Source of the DNA: Trachipleistophora hominis
Taxonomy: Eukaryota > Microsporidia > Pleistophoridae
Direction of reading: 5' to 3'
Assembly (NCBI GenBank): GCA_000316135.1
Contig: JH993807.1
Span: 1 to 18,759, forward strand
Length of the DNA: 18,759 nt
Shown: one piece after another, positions 8,245-16,650 of the stretch
How positions within the stretch are numbered: position 1 is the first letter of the stretch
How the letters are laid out: every line of letters begins with the position of its first letter
Translations under genes and position numbers: made by a program
Notes under the pieces: generated by a model
Told to the model about the DNA's origin: nothing
The model's database searches: none
Seen by the model: only the letters and a program-made list of their open reading frames with translations

Positions 8245-10513
8245 CAACAGTCACACTCTTCGCCAGGTTCCTTGGACAATCTACATCATATCCTTTAATT
8301 ACTGCTAGATGATACGAAAGTAGTTGCATCGGAATTACCGTCAGAAGACCTTGCAAACAGTCTACTGTGGTCGGAATGCCTATCGTCATGCAGCCCATTT
8401 TCTTAAACTGATCTACCAATTCGTTGTTCGTAACGATGATTGGTTTTCCTCGGCGCGCCATCAGCTCGCTCACGGCATTCTCGCTTTTCTTAAGTACGTG
8501 ATCGTTAGTAATGATCATTATAACGAGTGTCTCGGGCTCAATGAGGGCGATAGGTCCATGTTTCAACTCACCGGTCAAAATTCCCTCTGCATGCATATAG
8601 GCCACCTCTTTAATCTTCAACGCCGCCTCAAGACAAAGTGCATGCTGGTACCCGCGGCCTAATATGAGCATATCGCCCCTATCACATATTTTTTGTGCTA
8701 ATACCTTAATATATTCATCAATCTCCAGTGTTTTTTTAATCAGCCCGCTTATATCTCTCAATCCATCTACGATTTCCTTGCGCCTTTTCTCGTGTTTAAG
8801 ATTGTCGCTTGAGAGAACCAGCGCAATCATGACAAGAACAATGAACTGTGACGAGTAAGCCTTCGTACTTGCGACTCCAATTTCTGGTCCACAATTCACA
8901 TGTACACCACACTCAGTCTCACGACAAATCGTGCTTCCCACCGTGTTCGTAATACCCACACACAATGCCTGTTTACTCTTGCAATACATCAGAGCATTCA
9001 GCGTATCGGCTGTTTCACCCGACTGCGAAATAAAAAAAACGCAATCCGACCTGAAAATTGGACACTGGCGATCCAGGAAATTGCTCGCTATCTCGATGCT
9101 AACAGGAATGTCTATAAGTTCTTCAAACAGCGACTGCGTTGCCATTGCGGTGTGATAAGACGTACCGCATGCAATAAAAATCAGTCTACTGCTCCTCTTT
9201 ATATTTTCTATGTATGAGTCTAAACCACCCAGTTTAATCTTATACCAGTTATCTTTGCCGGCTTCTTGGCAGATTTTTTCTGCTACATCTTTCTCAGACT
9301 CTCCTGTTGTGCAGCTAAGCTGCAGTCTTCCTCGCATCGTGTTAACCACAGACTCACTCTGTTCATATATCTCTTTCAACATAAAATGTGGAAATTTCCC
9401 CTTCATTATGTTCTCCAATTCCATTTCCAATGTATTAATAAATCTTTTACTCTCTGTTTTTATATCGCTGAATCGGTGTATTTCAAGCTTCCCATCCTTA
9501 ATTCGTACAATATCGCAGTCTTCCAAATAAATCACTTTTTTTGTGTGCTCGATTATTGCCGACGTGTCCGATGCCAGAAAATACTCAATCTGTTCGTTGT
9601 CTTTGACCTTGATTTTCAAAGAGGTTGGCGATGTTCTCAAATCTTCTGTTTGGCATTCTGTGAAATTGCTGCCTTCCTCAGCGTTGAGAACACCCGTGTT
9701 GCTGTATGACGGGCTTATCGGGAGAATTGCTGCATCGCGACTGGTAGCATCACTCGAAATGCTGTGGCCAGACAGGCTCATATCATCTGATTTGCTGTTT
9801 TCCTCTGTAAACTTGTAAATTTTTTCCACTCGTTCTTCAACGTTGTCGATGCTTTGCACGTTGTCAACCGAGCTCTCGTCAAAGTGAACATTAAACGAGT
9901 CCATGGACAGGTTGGAATTGCTTTTCACACCAATAAGCAGAGGACTGCTTTTGCGAACCGCGATCATTTCGTTCGGAAAATGAGATGACACGAAGATGAA
10001 TGCGAAGGCACCATCGCAGCACCGAACAACATTCTTAATAATACTCATAAAAGACGCATTCTTATTTCTCTCGTAAAAATAAAGCGCGAGCTTCGCTGCT
10101 GTCTCCGTATCTGTATCCGTGTGAAAGCTGTAATTTCTTTTCTTCAAAAATTCGTTAAGCTCTTTGTAATTTGTGATTATTCCATTATGAACCACCACAA
10201 ATTCGTTATTTATGTCAGAACTTATCGGATGAGAGTTTTTCTCGCATGGAAACCCGTGAGTGGCCCATCGCGTATGTGCAATACTCACCGACGATTCCAT
10301 TGTATCCTGTGTAAGAATATTTATTGCACGCGCTAACTCTTCCACCTTCCCGGTCTTTTTGATGATCGTGAAACCATCATTGTTTCGGACACACAGCCCG
10401 GCAGAATCATAACCTCTGTATTCCATTCGTTTAAGACCATTTATAAGAATTTTACCTATTTCTTCCTGTGTTCGAGGTATCCTATGATTAATATACGCTG
10501 TTATACCACACAT
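8240..10513 (-). CDS. GFA1: Glutamine:fructose-6-phosphate aminotransferase (isomerizing), 757 aa
   Basis: It converts fructose-6-phosphate and glutamine to glucosamine-6-phosphate, the first committed step to UDP-GlcNAc and so to spore-wall chitin. It should be cytosolic. The N-terminal glutaminase domain starts with catalytic Cys2 exposed after Met removal (MCGI) and has EYRGYDSAG (31-39), TRWATHG (81-87), HNG (109-111) and TDTE (134-137). Two SIS isomerase domains follow, with ACGTSYH (448-454), SQSGETADT (497-505), HAEGILTGELKHGPIAL (641-657) and the C-terminal tail PRNLAKSVTVE with Lys752. A Ser/Asp/Glu-rich insert at about 198-305 sits where eukaryotic GFATs have a shorter variable loop, so the protein is longer than usual. 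The tail reads DVDC before PRN where DVDF is usual. All catalytic landmarks look present. The start is fixed by the required Met-Cys. Confidence 0.97.
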   Translation of the reverse strand: MCGITAYINHRIPRTQEEIGKILINGLKRMEYRGYDSAGLCVRNNDGFTIIKKTGKVEELARAINILTQDTMESSVSIAHTRWATHGFPCEKNSHPISSDINNEFVVVHNGIITNYKELNEFLKKRNYSFHTDTDTETAAKLALYFYERNKNASFMSIIKNVVRCCDGAFAFIFVSSHFPNEMIAVRKSSPLLIGVKSNSNLSMDSFNVHFDESSVDNVQSIDNVEERVEKIYKFTEENSKSDDMSLSGHSISSDATSRDAAILPISPSYSNTGVLNAEEGSNFTECQTEDLRTSPTSLKIKVKDNEQIEYFLASDTSAIIEHTKKVIYLEDCDIVRIKDGKLEIHRFSDIKTESKRFINTLEMELENIMKGKFPHFMLKEIYEQSESVVNTMRGRLQLSCTTGESEKDVAEKICQEAGKDNWYKIKLGGLDSYIENIKRSSRLIFIACGTSYHTAMATQSLFEELIDIPVSIEIASNFLDRQCPIFRSDCVFFISQSGETADTLNALMYCKSKQALCVGITNTVGSTICRETECGVHVNCGPEIGVASTKAYSSQFIVLVMIALVLSSDNLKHEKRRKEIVDGLRDISGLIKKTLEIDEYIKVLAQKICDRGDMLILGRGYQHALCLEAALKIKEVAYMHAEGILTGELKHGPIALIEPETLVIMIITNDHVLKKSENAVSELMARRGKPIIVTNNELVDQFKKMGCMTIGIPTTVDCLQGLLTVIPMQLLSYHLAVIKGYDVDCPRNLAKSVTVE

Positions 10514-10591
10514 GAGACCTTTAATTCTTTAAGTTATATATATTTTTTTCTGGTGATTTGAAACAAATCAAATAATAGCTATACAAAAGAA

Positions 10592-10899
10592 ATGAATTTA
10601 TCACTGCATGTTATGATTTGTCTTGTTACCGATGACCTCTCAAAAATGCACAGAAATACGGTTTGTGCTAGGTGTCGTTTAATGAACAATCGGCCTGATT
10701 AAACACCGTAGGAGGGAAAAAGATATAACAAACCTAGGATAGAACTAACGGTTTGTTCGTAGTCTAACCAATGAAAATCTTTTTAGCAGACTGCACGTCT
10801 GTGTACTGCTATCCGACTGCGATCCAGTAGTTTTTAATTGTGATAAAATTTGATTTGTTCGCAAAAAAATTCGAGCTAAACTGCCTGAGTGACCCGTAA
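10592..10899 (+). pseudogene. Broken plus-strand coding island, or structured RNA
   Basis: Three protein-like plus-strand frames overlap or abut. The first is 10592-10702 (36 codons, ATG, containing TVCARCRLMNN with C-x2-C). The second is 10749-10853 (34 codons, no ATG, containing RLHVCVLLSDCDPVVF). The third is 10831-10899 (22 codons). This looks like an old gene split by frameshifts. The same stretch has perfect inverted repeats: GGTTTGT (10660-10666) with ACAAACC (10728-10734) enclosing GTTTAAT (10677-10683) with ATTAAAC (10698-10704), then CAGAC/GTCTG (10787-10801), and a T5 run at 10831. A Pol III-type structured RNA is therefore an alternative. No family is recognised. It lies 79 bases from the GFAT start, divergently oriented. 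Confidence 0.3.
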
Positions 10900-11046
10900 A
10901 ATGACAAATAAACATAAATTGTAAATATTTTTATCACTTGAAATGAATAACTGTGACTTAAAGATTAATTACACAAACAAATATTGTTTATGTTTCAAAT
11001 AGCTGCTACAAATTTGGTATAACATATAACAGTGTACAAGTAGATA

Positions 11047-11172
11047 ATGGTTTATTTCTTTTTAATTAGATTCCTATGTGTTTACTTTTCTATTTTCGTT
11101 CGCTTTAAAACCAAGACTCGAGGCGACCGCATCTTCACGATTTTATCAATAAAAATTTTTAGCAACAAATAA
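11047..11172 (+). CDS. Possible 41-aa membrane peptide
   Basis: An ATG-started frame of 41 codons has a hydrophobic, aromatic N-terminal segment (about residues 1-18) followed by a basic patch RFKTKTRGDR (19-28). Its TAA stop overlaps AATAAA (11168-11173), as in GFAT. I recognise no family. The frame is short enough to arise by chance, so confidence is low. Confidence 0.2.
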   Translation: MVYFFLIRFLCVYFSIFVRFKTKTRGDRIFTILSIKIFSNK

Positions 11173-11689
11173 ACGAGAATGAATGGAACAATGATCGATG
11201 ATTGAAAATTATCTGTTTAGAACATTTTGTTTGAAATTTTGATGAGTTGGAAGATTGTTAAGATGATCATCTGATTACAAGGCTATTTTTGAACATAGAA
11301 ACATATTTTTAGACCATACAATTAAATATTAATACATGGAAAATCATTAATATGGCCATCTTAGTTTTAAACGGTAGCGAAAACATCAACTGTTATTTAT
11401 AGAGGCCGTATCTCAAATTAAACACTTTATTTATAAACACCAACAAAAAACACGGAAAATTACTAATCATATCATAATCCGTTAATATAAACACCTATGT
11501 ATACATTCAATAAAAAAGTGGTCATCACTGCCATCATGCTCAATACCAATTAATGTACATTTAACGATGACAGAAATCGTAAAGATACCAACACAAATAT
11601 GGATTAAACAATAGCCAAATAATAGTTTAATTGCTCGCCCGTATGGTCGGATTGATAAAAAGCATGATCACTAATGTAAACTGTATTGA

Positions 11690-11866
11690 AAGAATTGGCT
11701 GAACACAATTCGAAAATTACAAAAAAATGAAAAAAGCCAAAATAAAGTACCAAAACATGCAAACACGGTTGATAAAGATTTATTGGGTAACATTAAATTC
11801 CGATTATATGAAGATACACACCAGATAATCATTTTTGCGATAATTTTTGTTTCGTATCTAAGCTAG
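11690..11866 (+). other. ATG-less 58-codon frame with a C-terminal hydrophobic segment
   Basis: The frame is open from just after a TGA at 11687 to a TAG at 11864, contains no Met codon, and ends in a hydrophobic stretch, IIIFAIIFVSYL, preceded by a hydrophilic, lysine-rich region. The same frame upstream (about 11624-11686) is protein-like but has stops. It could be a decayed tail-anchored protein gene or a non-first exon of something unseen. No family is assigned. Confidence 0.2.
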
Positions 11867-12936
11867 TGAAAGCACAAAAATGTAGTTTTTTAGTAGTAGT
11901 GGTGAGCTAGTAGCATGTTAGCATACATTTGTTGGTCCATTTTATTACATAATCGCAAACCACTGGGTTAGGTACAAACCTATCACCTTTGACAGTGCCG
12001 TAGCTAAACTGGTATTTACTGGAAATATTTAACAGGTATATAGATTATTATGTGAAACAAACAAGAATGTTGTAAGCTGACGAAAAGATGTATGTTTAAG
12101 GAAAAATAATTTGAATAATCATATCTTTCAAGTTGATTGATTCATAAATAAATTTTCTAATGTACTTGAGAAAAATGCACTTTTCATTATACGTATATAT
12201 ACCTTCCTTTGTGTTAGAAAATAGTATTTTATATTTTTATTACGCTTGATTTTAATATTAATTTTACAGAATAACTCAGCCAAGATGATAAACTGGCTTC
12301 GTGTATGTTTGCCAGTTTGAACTTTAACTTTTCATTAATATAAATAAATAATCTAAGTATATCTACTTGATCTTCTATAATTACCAGATATTAAAGTTAA
12401 TCTTGTTCCAGGTTTATTTGTATTGATAGCGACTATAAAACCAATGAACCACAAAAATACATGTTTTCTAAGTTATGATGCTTCATAAGCAATAAATAAC
12501 GGAATTTCTAACGAAGAGATTGGGTATGTAATAGAATTTGCGTTTTTAAAACGTGGATAATTAAATAGTACGTTTTTATTACAATGATTATTTCTCTTAA
12601 CACCTAATAATACACAGACAATAATTACCGCAGAAGTGTGAATGTTTCAGACATACGTTCTAATTCATGTTACAATAAAGAGTTGATCGCTAAATTTATA
12701 CAATGTGACCAGTACCTATCCGAAAGACCTATTCTCGAAGATCATTTTTCAATACGTTTCTTCTCTGTTTAATCGTTAGAACATTCTGCTTTTAATATCA
12801 TACAATTTTAAGATTTCGTTCACTACCTGTTAATACTAAAACCTGAGCAAGCTCAAATTCCTCAAAAGGTGTCTTTATTTCAAACCAAATCCAACCATAA
12901 AACCGAAATTTTAGAAAGACCGCAAAGCACACAAGC
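11867..12936. other. AT-rich spacer, no gene seen
   Basis: I found no intact gene. A 25-30-codon protein-like minus-strand stretch near 11950-12030 is too short to support. A small inverted repeat, TAGGT/ACCTA with a 4-base loop, lies near 11970. Otherwise the sequence is AT-rich with dense stops. Confidence 0.4.
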
Positions 12937-14427
12937 TCATCCAATCAGCATTTCAAGCGCCTTGGCAAGTCCCCAATTCAAATTTTTATCGTCTATCATT
13001 CGTCCGATCTCGACCCTTGTATCGCCCTTTAGTCCTATTCCTTTGAGCACGAGTACCATGTACTCCAAATCATTGCAGTTCTTAGTTCGTCGTACACAGC
13101 GTGTCTTATAAACATTAATAATGTCGTCGAATTTGCGTATTGGCTGGTATTCTGATAGTCGGTCATAAAAGAAGGAGAGTAAATAAAATTTATGAACGGA
13201 GTGCAGCGGGGCCGCACGTACGAACTCGTTGAGATTAAAATGCTCTCGAATGCAATGCACACATTCATCTTTCAAGTCTCTGCAACGCTCTAACAAATTG
13301 AGCGAAAGTAGTTCGTTCATTCCCTTGATAAGGCCGAGGTTGTGAAAAGAGTGAATGAACAGCTGATATTTGTTGCCGACATTTGTGCTGAAAGCTATTT
13401 GCATGCTGCCACCGCCCATTTCTATGATACCGAGCGATAATTTGCTGTTTGTGGTGAGGCTGTGACTGGTAGTCGAATGTTCTCGTTGTAAATAATTTTC
13501 ACTTTTTATCGAGCTGGTTGTGTTGTTCCGTGGTTTTAAATATGTAACTTTATCAAATTCGTTTTCTTCTGTGTTTTTCAGCTCATTTAGGTTATTTTTG
13601 GATGTATTTTCACCGCTTTTAGCCTTAAAAAAATACCATCCGTGCAATTTCTTTTTTCCTGTTTTTGCATCGCCTGTTTCCTCTTGCTGCCCAACCTTAG
13701 ATATCACGGCTGTTCTGTTTTCATGTGTTAACTTATTTGAGCTGTCCGTTATGTTGTCCTGCGTATTATCCGATGCTGTTTTTTTGTCTCTATTTTCTGT
13801 ACTTTGCCCGTTATTTTTCTTTTCGTTCCACCAGTTTTTACTCACCCGAACGGCGTTTCGATCGCTTCTTCCCACCTCATCATCTCTTCGTGTTTTGTTT
13901 TTTCTATACCTGTCCACAAGCTGCTCACCCAATATATCTTTATTATCTCTCAAAAACAACAAATAAACCAGCGCCTCATACGCATACAATCCCTCAAACA
14001 CCCCGTCCATCACGCTCACAGAATGCCTCCCGCTCACAAACCCGCTTCTATCAATCAAGCCTTTAATACACCTCAAAATCACATCTGCACATGTCCTTCC
14101 CAAGCTCCTAAGTCCCTCTGTGGCAACGAGTGCAATACGGGTGCGATGCACATCTCCACCATTTTCCTCCACGAATTTGCGAGCATCACTCAGCATGCAT
14201 TCTATCATGTGTTCAATCTCATTCATTCTGAGTTCGTGCACACCCGGATGGTAGAACCGTGTGTATGACGATACAACGATCATATCGCTAAATGTGTACA
14301 CGTTTAGCTTTGTGCTGGTGAATCCGGCATCTAATATTACGACAAATTGCTTTGCGAGGATGAATGGCGCAAACAAAAGCATTTGCAGGTTTCGTTTTGT
14401 CTGTAGTTTTAGTGCGTGCTGAAACAT
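12937..14427 (-). CDS. GDA1/CD39-family nucleoside phosphatase (apyrase-like), 496 aa
   Basis: Members hydrolyse nucleoside di- or triphosphates in the secretory lumen or outside the cell. Apyrase conserved regions are visible in order: ACR1 VILDAGFTSTKLNVY (30-44), ACR2 ALVATEGLRSL (99-109), ACR3 GVFEGLYAYEALVYLL (142-157), ACR4 LGIIEMGGGSMQIAF (332-346) and ACR5-like LNWGLAKALEML (483-494). The Asp/Gly phosphate-loop residues of ACR1 and the GGGS of ACR4 are kept. The usual Asp of ACR4 is Glu, and only one Glu of the ACR3 pair remains. About 160 residues of hydrophilic, Lys/Asn/Ser-rich sequence (about 165-328) separate ACR3 from ACR4, where relatives have a much shorter link. A hydrophobic stretch (14-25, ending ILA) just before ACR1 may be a signal peptide or anchor, which suits a secretory enzyme. 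The paired Cys residues in the C-terminal half could form disulfides. The frame is also open upstream of this ATG. Confidence 0.85.
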   Translation of the reverse strand: MFQHALKLQTKRNLQMLLFAPFILAKQFVVILDAGFTSTKLNVYTFSDMIVVSSYTRFYHPGVHELRMNEIEHMIECMLSDARKFVEENGGDVHRTRIALVATEGLRSLGRTCADVILRCIKGLIDRSGFVSGRHSVSVMDGVFEGLYAYEALVYLLFLRDNKDILGEQLVDRYRKNKTRRDDEVGRSDRNAVRVSKNWWNEKKNNGQSTENRDKKTASDNTQDNITDSSNKLTHENRTAVISKVGQQEETGDAKTGKKKLHGWYFFKAKSGENTSKNNLNELKNTEENEFDKVTYLKPRNNTTSSIKSENYLQREHSTTSHSLTTNSKLSLGIIEMGGGSMQIAFSTNVGNKYQLFIHSFHNLGLIKGMNELLSLNLLERCRDLKDECVHCIREHFNLNEFVRAAPLHSVHKFYLLSFFYDRLSEYQPIRKFDDIINVYKTRCVRRTKNCNDLEYMVLVLKGIGLKGDTRVEIGRMIDDKNLNWGLAKALEMLIG

Positions 14428-14574
14428 TTTTTTGGTTTGAGTTGTGATCGACTTGTGAAGACGTACGATGTCAATCTGCCATACATTTATAGAACAAACC
14501 GCTTTAGAGAATTTACAGATATTATGATCATTTGCTGGGCGATCGCTTGTACAGCCACCGTTTTCAATTACTCT
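14428..14574 (-). other. 49-codon in-frame open extension upstream of the nucleotidase ATG
   Basis: Reading back from the nucleotidase ATG, the same frame has no stop for 49 codons, up to a TAA at 14575-14577, and no Met codon. The inferred residues are protein-like with four Cys. In such AT-rich DNA this is longer than expected. It could be a relic whose frame happens to join the gene, a spliced exon, or chance. Confidence 0.3.
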
Positions 14575-14615
14575 TTATAGAATAAGCTGCACATTTTAAC
14601 CGTTACAACTAAACA

Positions 14616-14741
14616 CTAAGGACCGCACTGGGCATGTTTACAATGTACATCCACTGATAAGGTGGACTTGCGCTGATCCAATGATACGCGTACCACGAGG
14701 GTGGAACTGCGGCCGATATAAAAACATACACGAGATAAAAT
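14616..14741 (-). other. GC-rich island, protein-like minus-strand frame
   Basis: A 41-codon ATG-less minus-strand frame ends in VDVHCKHAQCGP. The Cys-Lys-His-x-x-Cys pattern resembles the KHPEC part of the 7514-8183 relic. Other frames on both strands are also open across the GC-rich core. Small inverted repeats occur: TCCAC/GTGGA (14650-14666), CCAC/GTGG (14693-14704), and a weak outer pairing of 14620-14627 with 14708-14714. It is either a coding relic or a structured element; I cannot decide. Confidence 0.25.
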
Positions 14742-15207
14742 TCAAAAGAAATTTAAAAACATGGTGATATTTTCTTTTTTTTCATTGGAACGTTTTCACG
14801 AATACTCACTTAATTAAATTTACAGATACGCCAGTGTTTTGATTTATTGTTATCACTGCATACACGTATTTTCGTGTTTACCTGCTAATAAATACCAAAT
14901 TAACAAAATTATTCTTTGCACAGTTAACATGCCATACTATACCAAAATAACATTTGTGCAGAAAAAGAACTTTGACCTCTACGTCTGTTTCAGCTGTTGA
15001 ACCATTCCAAAAATGATTAAAAGATGAGACTTATGCTCAGCTAATGACAATCGCTATACACACTTAAAATGAGATTGTTAAAGGAATAAAACCTAGAAAA
15101 AAGGTTGACGAAAACTTTGATTGTACGTAAAGCAGGTTATAGTATTCGTTTAAAAATGTAATTTTATATTAGTGTGCATCAAATAAGACTTAACTTTTCC
15201 TTTTTGT
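14742..15207. other. AT-rich spacer, no gene seen
   Basis: I saw no gene, repeat or RNA that I can support. Confidence 0.5.
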
Positions 15208-15755
15208 TCATCCTATTTTAAGCCAGTCGTTTTTGCGCTGCTCGTATTTCACAATAAGTGTTAAAGAGTTAATTTCCTGCCAAAAATAATCTTTTCGCTG
15301 AATATACCCGGTAAAAGATTGCTGAGTGAGTTTCAGAACATGAGAATTGTAAAACAATGTTGTATTTTCTATTTCATGCAAAAAAATAAAACAATTTTTT
15401 TTATTCTCCCTTGAATGGCCAATCAGCTTGCAAGTTGTCTTTTTATTATTATGGTGATCACAAAGTGAAAACGTTGCAGATAGCACCTTTTATGAATTAT
15501 CTATGTTAAAATAACACATTTGAATGGTTTATTGGATGTACTGGTACTTCAAAGGCACTCTATTATAAACGATCATTGAGGTAATTTACAGCATAACATC
15601 CCTTTTAGAATGAACTAATGAAATGCTACTGTTTAGAACAGACCTGTGCACGATAGCTCCTCTTGGTACAGGTTAAATATTTTCGTCAGCAGTTTTTGCT
15701 GTGCACAGCGAAATAACGGACCTGCAATTTCTTCGTAAAAACTCTTAAGTAGTGT
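15208..15755 (-). pseudogene. Decayed coding relic, family A copy 2, downstream of Aha1
   Basis: On the minus strand, 15755-15633 is open for 40 codons and protein-like (for example SFYEEIAGPLFRCAQQKLL) but has no Met. A second frame then carries on with several in-frame stops. It enters a 92-codon open stretch (15486-15208) that begins at GTG rather than ATG and contains FSLCDHHNNKKTTCKLIGHS. That segment is the copy of family A also found at 62-107. C-x(9)-C with KK before the second Cys fits a FLYWCH-like finger; this is weak inference. A 12-bp perfect palindrome, GCTGTGCACAGC (15698-15709), and small hairpins overlap the first frame and are probably incidental. I read the whole as one dead gene of about 180 codons. 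Confidence 0.4.
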
Positions 15756-15782
15756 CTATAAATCAAAAGAACATCCGTTTAA

Positions 15783-16619
15783 TTAAATAATAGCACAATT
15801 AAAATGCAAACCAAGCTTTGGAAAGAAGTACTTCTTCCAAAACGCACTTATTCTCTCCTCTCCACCTTCTATAACACCGCTCTGCTCCATGAACACCTCA
15901 GTTCCACTCTCAGTCTCCTTTAGCGTGAGCTGAACCTTTGAGCACGGCAGCAGGTCGGGCATAGAAACATTAAAGGACATTCCCTCCTTGTCCAAATTGC
16001 TGAAAGACACGTTCTCAACAACTCTCACGCATCTTCCACTGCTCTTCGGCGCGTATTGCTTGTAAAACACGGGATTAAACAGATAATTGAGAAGATCGTC
16101 TTTCGTACACGCAAGCGTAATCGTCATCTTAACGGTCAGTCCACGTACATTTTCATCACTACCATCTGCATGAGGGGCGTTCTCTTCTCCATCTCCCGTT
16201 TTACGACTATTCCCATCGCACCATTCATTCATTTTGGTCCTATCGACCACCAAATCAGCACCAATTTTCTCAACCACAACCTTCCCGCCGGCAACCACAC
16301 CCCCATATTTCTCCATCGCATCCTTCTTTACACACTCCAGCGCCACCAAAAAATCGTCTCGACCAGGTCCATGCACATCACTCCCCGTACTGTAGTTGTC
16401 AAACTCTTTTATCATCGTGCACATGCCGTCACGCTCCATCGTACACGATATGTCGTAGATAAAGCCTATTTGGTTCATACGTACGGTAATGTGCATGGTA
16501 AGGTTTAGATCGGTGAGCTCGTATCTTTTTTGGGCAAGCAGTGCTTTTAGGCGATCGGTACAAAATGGCGAAATGTTTTCTTCGAGCCAGTGATAATTGT
16601 TTGCGTTAAAGGATGACAT
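15783..16619 (-). CDS. AHA1: Aha1-like activator of Hsp90 ATPase, 278 aa
   Basis: This is a cytosolic co-chaperone that binds Hsp90 and stimulates its ATPase. Residues 5-15 are NANNYHWLEEN, the family's N-terminal signature (N-x-N-N-[WY]-H-W). The Aha1 N-domain runs to about residue 133. An acidic, Gly-rich linker (about 135-158) leads to the C-terminal AHSA1/START-like domain (about 160-278), with FNPVFYKQYAP (181-191), a strand ending LTLKETESGTEVFMEQSGV (231-249), and W261 near the usual C-terminal W-x3-[YF]-[FWY]. It is shorter than yeast Aha1. The conserved basic RKxxK patch of the N-domain that helps activate Hsp90 is not recognisable (VRMNQ lies near its place), so activation strength is uncertain. 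The start is supported by the signature at residue 5 and CCACCCGCC immediately upstream. Confidence 0.92.
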   Translation of the reverse strand: MSSFNANNYHWLEENISPFCTDRLKALLAQKRYELTDLNLTMHITVRMNQIGFIYDISCTMERDGMCTMIKEFDNYSTGSDVHGPGRDDFLVALECVKKDAMEKYGGVVAGGKVVVEKIGADLVVDRTKMNEWCDGNSRKTGDGEENAPHADGSDENVRGLTVKMTITLACTKDDLLNYLFNPVFYKQYAPKSSGRCVRVVENVSFSNLDKEGMSFNVSMPDLLPCSKVQLTLKETESGTEVFMEQSGVIEGGEERISAFWKKYFFPKLGLHFNCAII

Positions 16620-16650
16620 GGCGGGTGGCAGGGGAGCAAAATTTAAATGG
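16620..16650 (-). promoter_or_regulatory. C-rich and AAATTT-like promoter motifs of Aha1
   Basis: On the minus strand CCACCCGCC directly abuts the ATG, with CTCCCC just upstream and ATTTAAATTTT about 20-30 bases upstream. CCC- and AAATTT-type signals near start codons are described in microsporidia. Activity is inferred. Confidence 0.4.

Noticed and set aside
8324..10336. Many plus-strand ORFs opposite GFAT
   Set aside because: Antisense shadows of a fully conserved GFAT frame.
13520..14268. Several long plus-strand ORFs opposite the nucleotidase
   Set aside because: Ser/Phe/Pro-rich antisense shadows of the clearly conserved minus-strand gene.
14620..14714. Possible tRNA or 5S rRNA in the GC-rich island
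   Set aside because: No T-loop GTTCRA, no anticodon arm geometry and no 5S internal control sequence. The outer pairing has a mismatch.
15642..15709. Hairpins and the GCTGTGCACAGC palindrome as a structured RNA
   Set aside because: They coincide with a protein-like minus-strand frame, which explains the composition better.
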